DNA of 15,543 bases from contig CADCQO010000239.1 in assembly GCA_902803585.1 (NCBI GenBank), positions 1 to 15,543 of the forward strand, written 5' to 3'. Shown piece after piece: positions 7,383 through 14,000 of this stretch. The stretch is from an uncultured Ruminococcus sp. GTDB taxonomy: Bacteria; Bacillota; Clostridia; Oscillospirales; Acutalibacteraceae. The position numbers were made by a program, and so were the translations under genes. The notes below the pieces were generated by a model, which did no database searches, was not told the DNA's origin, and saw only the letters and a program-made list of their open reading frames with translations. The first letter of the stretch is position 1. Every line of letters starts with the position of its first letter.

Positions 7383-8156
7383 TTATTTTATGCAATACAA
7401 CGGTTCCTGATTGAATTCTATCAGGTATTCATCTATCGTACCGTGATCATAGATTTTTTTCTCAATACAATACTGTATTATCAGATTGAATGTATCTGTT
7501 CCAAAACTATAAGCAGCCGCATGGAGCAGCTTGTTGGCTTCTTCAAGATCAGCTTCCAGCCCTATTATCAGCTTGAAAACAGTTTTTATGTCAGGATGAT
7601 AATTGAACGAATTGCTCAGTGTAACCATTTTGGCAAATAATCTCCTGTCAATCTCTGCTTTGCGGTAAAAACTCGGATAGTCGTTTTTATAGCCCTTTTT
7701 CTCGAGCAATTCAATCAAAAGTTTCGTGAAAGTGCGGTCTCTTCCGTTTTTCACCAGCCAACGGTTCAGTTCCAGTTTCTGACTTATGCTTATTCCTGTG
7801 GAAACCAGATTAACAAGCGGATTTGCAACAATGCCAAACATTCCGGTCGGCAGATCCTTATGAGTCATGGATACTTCCGACAACAATGATTGTACTTTGC
7901 TGAATTTTTCGAAATTTTCCTTCGATATATCAAACATTTCTTTGAGATATGAAAGCAAATCATTGTATTCTGATGATGTCACCCAAAATACACCTCCTAT
8001 CACTTGAATATTTTTCAGACCACTCCATTTATGCTGCTTCAGCTTTACAGAAAAACATTTAAGGGGCATTCCTTCGTTCAGGAAATGTAGTATGATGTAA
8101 CCAAAATTTTCTTCCCAAGTGGAATAGTTATCCTTGATAATACGATTATATCTCAT
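7383..8156 (-). CDS. Protein with HTH-like C-terminal domain, first gene of the GTPase operon
   Basis: This 257-residue protein starts at ATG 8156, the first ATG in its open frame, but has no evident ribosome site. The frame is open further upstream through the neighbouring repeat without another usual start, so the true N-terminus is uncertain. The C-terminal part (about 141-257) has the pattern FTKLLIELLEKKG, then YRKAEIDRRLFAKM (164-177), then DIKTVFKLIIGLEADLEEA (189-207). This resembles an XRE-like helical domain that I know from Firmicutes proteins, often attached to macro domains, and it ends with the typical I-DEYLIEF segment. The N-terminal 130 residues are unfamiliar. It may regulate the operon or act as a sensor or adaptor. 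DNA binding is not proven, as some members of this helical family are used for protein contacts. Confidence 0.7.
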   Translation of the reverse strand: MRYNRIIKDNYSTWEENFGYIILHFLNEGMPLKCFSVKLKQHKWSGLKNIQVIGGVFWVTSSEYNDLLSYLKEMFDISKENFEKFSKVQSLLSEVSMTHKDLPTGMFGIVANPLVNLVSTGISISQKLELNRWLVKNGRDRTFTKLLIELLEKKGYKNDYPSFYRKAEIDRRLFAKMVTLSNSFNYHPDIKTVFKLIIGLEADLEEANKLLHAAAYSFGTDTFNLIIQYCIEKKIYDHGTIDEYLIEFNQEPLYCIK

Positions 8157-8200
8157 TTTTTGAGAAAATGTGTCGTTCTTTGTGCGACATTTTTCATTTT
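8157..8200. repeat. Intergenic repeat, copy 1, adjoining the operon start codon
   Basis: On the plus strand this copy shares ATGTGT-x-GTTCT-x-TGTGCG-x-CATTTTTC with the copy at about 8291-8335, with only scattered substitutions. The sequence can fold: AAAATGT and ACATTTT arms flank a CG...CG inner pair. It sits directly upstream of the start codon at 8156. Two copies with compensatory-looking differences suggest a dispersed intergenic element. Whether it occurs elsewhere in the genome cannot be seen here. Confidence 0.55.
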
Positions 8201-8290
8201 TATCTGAATTTTGTAAATTGCGATGCGATGTAAATAAAACTTTCCTCCAATGTCTAACGGTTTATCCTTGTGATATGAGTATATTGCCTT

Positions 8291-8335
8291 TTCTGCGGGG
8301 AATGTGTTGTTCTCTGTGCGGCATTTTTCCCTTCT
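8291..8335. repeat. Intergenic repeat, copy 2
   Basis: Second copy of the element, 134 bases from copy 1 and in the same orientation. The shared core is ATGTGT-x-GTTCT-x-TGTGCG-x-CATTTTTC. The differing positions are mostly transitions (for example C/T in the first gap and A/G in the last). A weaker partial match near 8513 may be chance. Confidence 0.55.
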
Positions 8336-8347
8336 GTCAGAAAGGCA

Positions 8348-8389
8348 CTGAACATCAACTGACAGGGTACAGTATATTTCTGATGTCAG
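8348..8389. other. Imperfect inverted repeat
   Basis: CTGAACATCA (8348-8357) pairs with TGATGTCAG (8381-8389) with one bulged base. It overlaps a 7-base dyad (CTGTCAG/CTGACAG). It lies upstream of the GTPase operon and could be an operator, an RNA structure, or part of the repeat element. No U-run follows on either strand, so it is not a terminator. Confidence 0.35.
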
Positions 8390-8413
8390 CGCAGATAACA
8401 CCTTCCGCCTGTC

Positions 8414-8470
8414 AAAAAAAAACAGATGATATACCCCTCATATTCGGGAATATCATCTGTTTTCGTTTTT
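8414..8470 (-). terminator. Rho-independent terminator of the sigma/anti-sigma operon
   Basis: A 14-base stem (8419-8432 with 8450-8463, core ACAGATGATAT/ATATCATCTGT) encloses a 17-base loop that can add a CCC/GGG pairing. On the minus strand it is followed by a run of T residues (the complement of A at 8414-8422), matching the direction of the gene that ends at 8573. On the plus strand it is followed by a T-rich CGTTTTTTC, so it may work both ways, although no plus-strand gene precedes it. Confidence 0.85.
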
Positions 8471-8572
8471 TCGGACAGGTTACAGACGACTGAATGTCAC
8501 GTCTGCCGGAAAAATGTGTCATGTCTTAGCGAAAATGTAATGGAAGTGCAAAGTTATGGTTTTGAAAAAATA

Positions 8573-9745
8573 TCATGCTTCAGGGTCATCAACAAAATAA
8601 CCGCCAGAGCAAAGTCCGAAAGCATATTCATCAAGATAGCTGTTAGCAGCTGCAAGAGCTTCAAACTGTTCCTTCGTCACAGTCATTTCACACCGGACTT
8701 CATTGATAAGCTCAGCCTGAATACCGTTTTCTGCGAGAATATCATAGATTGTCTTGATCTTTTCCTTGAGGAATGCGTCAAGAGCCGCCTGATATGCCTC
8801 GTCAAGAGGATTGTATTTGCCGTGCTGAGTTTTCCAAGATTCTTCAAGCTCCTCCTTCATCTGACGGAGTGTTTTGCCGTTATAAACATAGTCGTACATA
8901 TCGTCAGAATCAGGGCGTGTAACATAGACAGAATAAGCCTTGCCGTCATTTGAATTCAATGCAGCCATCAGCGAACGGTCTACCCTCAGACCCTTAAAGT
9001 GGTAATAACCCATTCTGTCCTGAGCATATTCGTCCCACAGCATCAAAGTGACGCTGCCGCCGGCTTCAAACTTCACGACAAGAACTTGGCTGTCCTCCTT
9101 GACGGTATAAACTCTGCTGTTGTCCTCAAGATCAGCATAAAAGCCTTTGAAATCACCTGCACGGCCGATATCTTCATCGAGAGTATATTCTGTGTTATTG
9201 AATACCTGCATATAGGTCTTGCCGTCTTTGATGATAAAGCCGAGCATATCTGAGCCTTCATCTTCATCTTTCGGAGGTTCGACGGGTGTTTGTTCGCTTG
9301 TCTGCATTTCCGGAGTGCTTACAGTCAACTGGTCGCTTTTGCTTGTCTGTGCTGTGGGGGTGCTTTCGGTAGGCTGTTCCGCAGAACCGGAGTTTTCTTC
9401 ATTGGGCTTTTCTGCCCTGCTGGACTGTGTATCCGGTGCTTTTATGCTGTTGTCACCGTTTAAAGCAGAAACGGAGCTTCCGTGCTTTTGTTCCTTCGAT
9501 TGCGGCGTTGTATGATCTGTTGTCTGCGATGCCTGCATATCGGATACTTTGGAGTCAGCAATTATATCAGGCTGTTTGTTAATGCTGACAAGAACAGTGG
9601 CTGCTAATGCAATAAAGATCAATGCGGCCGCTGCGGCTGTGATTTTGAAAACGGGCAGTTTCTTAGTTTTGGCAGCATGAATGGCTTCGTCAAGCATTTC
9701 TTCATCAATATGACTCATAGCTGAAAAAAGTTTATTGTTCTTCAT
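8573..9745 (-). CDS. Single-span membrane protein, probable anti-sigma factor / sensor
   Basis: This 390-residue protein starts at an ATG overlapping the sigma gene stop as ATGA, which implies translational coupling; GAGGAATTG supplies a ribosome site. A short cytoplasmic N-terminus (1-32, with the acidic DEEMLDEA stretch) is followed by one Ala-rich membrane helix (33-55). Then comes a low-complexity Ser/Thr/Pro/Gln/Glu linker (about 60-166) and an external domain (about 167-390) of unrecognised fold. Gene order and topology match anti-sigma factors that hold an ECF sigma factor at the membrane and release it on an envelope signal. No zinc-binding HxxxCxxC motif is seen, so it is not a ZAS-type anti-sigma. 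The linker suggests the external domain reaches into or across the cell wall. The role is inferred from context. Confidence 0.8.
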   Translation of the reverse strand: MKNNKLFSAMSHIDEEMLDEAIHAAKTKKLPVFKITAAAAALIFIALAATVLVSINKQPDIIADSKVSDMQASQTTDHTTPQSKEQKHGSSVSALNGDNSIKAPDTQSSRAEKPNEENSGSAEQPTESTPTAQTSKSDQLTVSTPEMQTSEQTPVEPPKDEDEGSDMLGFIIKDGKTYMQVFNNTEYTLDEDIGRAGDFKGFYADLEDNSRVYTVKEDSQVLVVKFEAGGSVTLMLWDEYAQDRMGYYHFKGLRVDRSLMAALNSNDGKAYSVYVTRPDSDDMYDYVYNGKTLRQMKEELEESWKTQHGKYNPLDEAYQAALDAFLKEKIKTIYDILAENGIQAELINEVRCEMTVTKEQFEALAAANSYLDEYAFGLCSGGYFVDDPEA

Positions 9746-10293
9746 AACAATTCCTCCTTCGATAAATAGTCCCTGAGTTTATTCCTCGTTCTGAAAAGAG
9801 AACTTTTCACCTTGCTTTCGCTGATGCCAAGAGTTTTGGAAATGTCGGAGATGGTTTCAGACAGAAAATATCTCCTGATAAAGATAATGCGATTTTCTTT
9901 GGAAACAGTTTTCAGGAATGTGCTGATAATCCCGCCTAATTCCTGTTCTGATGTTTCTTCCATAGAATTCTTGTCCGTCAGACATTCCGAAAGCTCGTCC
10001 GACAGTTCTATGATTATTGCATTTCGCTTCTCGGCTTTTTGCTTCTCCAACATCTTCAAAGCGGTGTTTCTGCATATTTTAGCAAGATAAGCGAAAAAAT
10101 GCTGTGGTTTTTGCGGGGGAATGGATTTCCATGCTTTCAGATAGGTATCATTTTCGCACTCCTCTGCATCACGACTGCTGTGAAGAATGCTGAATGCAAG
10201 TGCTTTCAGTCTTGTTCCATAACATTTCTTCGTTTGTGAAACAGCCTCTTCATCTCGCTTGAAGTATAGCTCGATGATTTTGTTGTCGTCCAT
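9742..10293 (-). CDS. RNA polymerase ECF-type sigma factor
   Basis: This 183-residue protein, the usual ECF size, starts at ATG 10293 with GGAGG seven to eight bases upstream. An upstream in-frame ATG at 10341 overlaps the likely promoter and has no ribosome site. Region 2 spans about 8-85, with the acidic DAEECENDTYLKAW segment (42-55), where region 2.2-type core-binding residues are expected. Region 4 spans about 124-178, with a helix-turn-helix ISDISKTLGISESKVKSSLFRTRNKL (148-173) broken by the turn at Gly156. It directs RNA polymerase to a small regulon. It is controlled in all likelihood by the co-transcribed membrane protein, and such factors commonly activate their own promoter. Its targets cannot be read from this window, but the divergent module starting at 10584 is an obvious candidate. 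Confidence 0.93.
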   Translation of the reverse strand: MDDNKIIELYFKRDEEAVSQTKKCYGTRLKALAFSILHSSRDAEECENDTYLKAWKSIPPQKPQHFFAYLAKICRNTALKMLEKQKAEKRNAIIIELSDELSECLTDKNSMEETSEQELGGIISTFLKTVSKENRIIFIRRYFLSETISDISKTLGISESKVKSSLFRTRNKLRDYLSKEELL

Positions 10294-10342
10294 TTGATTT
10301 CCTCCAAAGGTTTTGTAAAATCCGGATTTATCAGCCTTCACT

Positions 10343-10348
10343 ATTATA
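10343..10348 (-). promoter_or_regulatory. Candidate -10 element for the sigma operon
   Basis: A perfect TATAAT on the minus strand lies about 50 bases before the sigma start codon. The -35 region at normal spacing (GCAACGCAG on the minus strand) does not match TTGACA. This fits either a weak housekeeping promoter or an ECF-type promoter with a CAAC-like -35 box. Confidence 0.35.
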
Positions 10349-10475
10349 GACCGGAAAAAGATCGTCTGCGTTGCGCTTCTGAAAAATTTTTTGCAGAAAA
10401 ATTATCAAAAAAACATACTGACTGCATAACAATCCGTACTGCTTTTTTCAAGAGTTCCGTCCATAATTGCTGATT

Positions 10476-10487
10476 GGACAGTTGTCC
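10476..10487. promoter_or_regulatory. Short palindrome in divergent intergenic region
   Basis: GGACA, two bases, TGTCC form a 5-base inverted repeat in the 290-base gap between the divergent sigma and ubiquitin-like genes, about 40 bases upstream of the best plus-strand promoter. It could be a repressor site, but a 5-base arm can easily arise by chance. The rest of the gap (10294-10583) is AT-rich and holds no gene. Confidence 0.25.
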
Positions 10488-10518
10488 TATAAATCCCCCT
10501 TACGTTACATTATGACTA

Positions 10519-10547
10519 TTGATAATAAACACAAAATATGGTAACAT
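10519..10547 (+). promoter_or_regulatory. Candidate promoter of the ubiquitin-like/DUF4132 operon
   Basis: TTGATA (10519-10524), a 17-base spacer and TAACAT (10542-10547) form a reasonable housekeeping promoter, giving an untranslated leader of about 30 bases before the start codon at 10584. The -10 box matches four of six consensus bases. Confidence 0.4.
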
Positions 10548-10583
10548 CAAATCAACAAATCCGATAATACGAGGAAGGTAACT

Positions 10584-11003
10584 ATGGAGCTGAATGTCAA
10601 TGTAAAATCCGTGTCCGGAAAGAAAAACAGGATAACTGCAATTCCTGTCACCTACAGCCGGAATGAAATGACTGTCCGAGAACTGATAGAAGAAACTGTA
10701 CGATTTTGTGTAAGTAACTACAATAATCATAAGGAAAACGGCGAGCTTTTGCGTGCGCTTCTGCCGCAGGAAACAGAGGACAAAGCCACACAGGGCAAAA
10801 TATCCTTCGGAATGATTTATGGTGAAAAGACCGCCGATCTGAAAAAAGCGGTTCATGATGCTGTTGAGGCATTTGCTGACGGAACGGCCGTAATATTTGC
10901 TGACGAAAAACGACTTGAAAACCTTGATGAAGAATTAAAGCTGAACGAAATACAAAACCTGACATTTATCAAGCTTGTGATGCTTGCTGGCAGAATATGG
11001 TAA
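10584..11003 (+). CDS. Putative ubiquitin-like (beta-grasp) protein, partner of DUF4132 protein
   Basis: This 139-residue protein starts at ATG 10584 with GAGGAAGG five bases upstream. Its ends resemble ubiquitin. Residues 5-13 (VNVKSVSGK) and ITAIPV match the first hairpin of ubiquitin (IFVKTLTGK, ITLEV), and a helix MTVRELIEETV (29-39) follows where ubiquitin has its main helix. Near the C-terminus, IFADEKRLE (104-112) recalls IFAGKQLE, and EIQNLTFIKLVMLAGR (122-137) recalls the NIQ...STLHLVLRLRG strand. Between the halves lies an insert of about 55 residues (44-98). The tail ends in GRIW rather than Gly-Gly, so conjugation through that end is not expected without processing. It lies 13 bases before the DUF4132 gene. 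Both the fold call and the partner role are inferences from eye alignment and adjacency. Confidence 0.8.
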   Translation: MELNVNVKSVSGKKNRITAIPVTYSRNEMTVRELIEETVRFCVSNYNNHKENGELLRALLPQETEDKATQGKISFGMIYGEKTADLKKAVHDAVEAFADGTAVIFADEKRLENLDEELKLNEIQNLTFIKLVMLAGRIW

Positions 11004-11016
11004 GGAGGATAACAAC

Positions 11017-14000
11017 ATGAGAATAGATTACGAAAACGCACTTGAAAAGTATGATAAAACATTTGTCGAGGAACATAAACATGAAATTGATTCCATGAAT
11101 GAAGCTGAGAAACAAGTATTTCACAATATCATGCTTCGCCATCAGATCTATTCAACAGATGAAAATCCGGAATTTATTGATGATCTGAATCATTACATAG
11201 AAGAACACTATCCGACACTTCTTAAACTGCTTGTGCCGGAAATGTTCCTTGATGACTACAAATATATTTTGAAAAAATTTATCAGCTTTCAATACAATAT
11301 GACTTATGCCCGCCGTAGCTTCCGCAGCAGGGACTATTCACCGTTCCTTGTGCGCGCTCTTGACCTTATGAGTGCATATTATCTTATGAATTTTCGCGGA
11401 ACGGATATAAACGATATGGGGAAATATGCCGGCGGTACAGACTGCGAATATGGCGGTCAACTCAGCAGAAACTATTCATTCAATGTTGACAGCTATATCA
11501 TTGCTGCCCGTATTGACAAGGGTGATACAAAGGTGATTGAAGTTATCAAAGAAATGATGAACAGCGAACGCAATACGGAAATACTGACCGTTCCTGTTAT
11601 CCGTGCGGTGTTCTGCTGTGATAATACGGAACTTCACGAGCTTATGTGCCGTCTGCTGGTAGCCGCAAGACTTTCCGAAGGTCTGCGTCAGGCTATCTGC
11701 GAAAACTGTGACTGCGGAACCGCTGATGCTTTTATCAGAATTGTAAAAACCATTCAGGAAAATGATCTTATCCGTTTTTCAGCTGTAAAACGGGCCGTCG
11801 GCACATGGACGGGTCTTTGCCACTATGAAGACCCCGATCGTCTGGCAGATAAAATGCTGGAAGATATCCCATATGTTCTTGAAAGCCGGAAAAATGCCCT
11901 TGAAAAAATTAAAACATCAGACCCTGTGGATATTTATATGGGACTCTGGGGAATTGGTTTTTACGATATTTATGAAGCTCTCGATCTGATCATATCCCTT
12001 ACCTGCGGTGAAGACAAAAAACCGTTTGAAGCAAAGGAAATACATCTGCTGACTATCGGATATTTCTGTATGGAACTGGAACACTCCGAAGCAGTAGTAC
12101 GCACAGCACTTGCTCTGGTGGAAAAATATCCTGATAACCTCAAGCTGTTTTCAGTTTTTGAACGAAAATATCTGTATCATTACTACTACGGAAATATGCA
12201 CCCGTTTATTAAAAAATTGCACGAGGACAGGGACCTTGCCGAGAAGCATTATGGAATCCTTCTGGGACTGTATGAAAGTATGCCGCAGAAGGAAATAAAA
12301 TTCAGTCCGATTCTTTATCCTTGGTTCAGTACGTCTGTCAGCAAAAGCAAGCTCCTTGTGTCTATGATGGACTGTGCAAAAACCCTTGAGGATAACGACA
12401 AAATCGATTTCCTGTGTGATCACATTACTGAATTTGATGTTTATTCCAGAAATCATGCAATAGAAACGATCGGCAAAAAAATAAGCACTCCCAAACAGCG
12501 TGAAACAGTCATAAATGCCGTTGCCGATAAGGAAAGCATGACGAGGGGAACTGCCATTGAGATTCTCCAAAAAACGCGACTTGACGACAGCGAATACAAA
12601 ACCATTGAAGGCTTTGCAAAATACAAAACAGCAGACCTGCGTTCCGGCGTGATTGATCTGCTTAAAATGCGTAAGGATAAGGAACTTGAGAAAAGTATTA
12701 TCCGTATGCTTTCTTCAAAAAATGAAAATATACGTCTGGCTGCTCTTGACCTTTTGCAGTACGGCATCAGCACCTATCCGGAATATGATTTTTCAGCATC
12801 TATACAGGCTGTTGCAGATATTCCTTCACCGACAGAACGTGAGCAGATATTGATAAACAAGCTGACAAGCTCCGCAAATACTGAACAAGTCACAAAAGAA
12901 AACGGTTATGGTCTTTATGACCCTAAAGCACAGCTGGCATCTCCGGATTTCAAGCCGGATATCAATGTTGTCAGAAACTATTTCAGCATATCAGATGAGG
13001 AACTAAATGAGATGTTCCGCGCTCTGATGAAAATAGTCGATGAAAATGCTGAAAAAGAATACACTGATTACTGGGGAGATGAGCGTATTCTCGGTAATAT
13101 GGGTTCACTGTATCATATATATCCCGGTATGTCCGATATTCAGGAATTAGAAAGCAAAATGCCTTTTTCCGATCTCTGGAACAAGTTCTATAAGGAAGTT
13201 ATAAAAACACCGCAAAGATTCTTCTGCTTCTATCATTCATGGATTTCATACCGTGCAGATGATATTACAGATGATGCAGGAAAAACGGTAAACGATAAGC
13301 TGCATTGTTTTTTCGGTCATTATGCAGATTACAACAGGGCAAAAAAACTTGGAGCGGAAGATGAGAGATTTTCCGGAGATGATTTTTCAGGCTTGTCCTA
13401 TTCAGTGAAATGTTACATCAGAAAGCGTTTTGACCTTCAAATGCCGATAGAGGTTTTGCAGCATTTCGCCGGCTGCCTGCTCGAAATGAAAGAGGACGAA
13501 TTGTGGCTTAAGGAAGCAAGAGATCCACGCTATACATATCATTGCTCTATAGATCGTGTTCAGTTTATTAAAACTGTTCCGATCGCTGACAATCTTATAA
13601 ATGACCTGTATGACAGAATAAACGATGATTTTGAAACGAATTTCCGGCTGCTTCATGCTCTTACGGAAAAGATAGATTTTATCGGGCATTATGAAACAGT
13701 AAAAAATTACTGGGGTAAACCTGACTATGTTCCCGTTGGATATTATATCAAAGCCTACCGCGCAGGGATTATAGACGGTGATATATTTCTTAAATCTATG
13801 TTCAGGATCATAGGCATTTCAAATGCAATAAGTGATCTGAATGTATTTGTCAGCAATTCTCCGATACGTTTTTATTATAATGCGCCCCGTGAAAGCAGCA
13901 GCTTTGTAAAACTCCTCGCTGAGGAAGGAAAAACACTTTGCGATGATGATACTATCCCCCGTGACAGTGAACTGTATAAAAGCGGTAGTATGTTTGCACA

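Larger units (their letters stand above)
8157..8572. other. 416-base structured intergenic region
   Basis: No convincing gene is present. Reading right to left, the region holds a small dyad (8483-8505), the terminator of the sigma operon (8419-8463), an imperfect hairpin (8348-8389) overlapping a second dyad (CTGTCAG 8334-8340 with CTGACAG 8358-8364), and two diverged copies of a repeat. The promoter of the GTPase operon should lie here. The best minus-strand candidate I can see (TTATCT, 16 bases, TATACT, near 8370-8400) is poor. A leaderless or repeat-borne promoter is possible. Confidence 0.5.

Noticed and set aside
8153..8401. 82-codon minus-strand frame overlapping the first operon gene by ATGA
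   Set aside because: It starts with GTG and has no spaced ribosome site. Its protein contains two versions of the DNA repeat and ends exactly at the downstream start, so it reads best as translated repeat. A short coupled leader within it remains possible.
8170..8493. 107-codon plus-strand frame across the intergenic region
   Set aside because: It runs through the repeats and the terminator hairpin, is rich in Cys and Phe, lacks a ribosome site, and has no downstream gene on that strand.
10377..10398. AT-rich dyad TTCTG...CAGAA with A-run and T-run inside
   Set aside because: The stem is only five bases and the T-run lies inside the loop, so it is neither a normal terminator nor a convincing operator.
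10500..10965. Minus-strand frames of 105-118 codons opposite the ubiquitin-like gene
   Set aside because: The plus-strand gene has a clear ribosome site, a tight operon link to the next gene and a coherent secondary structure pattern. The reverse frames have none of these.
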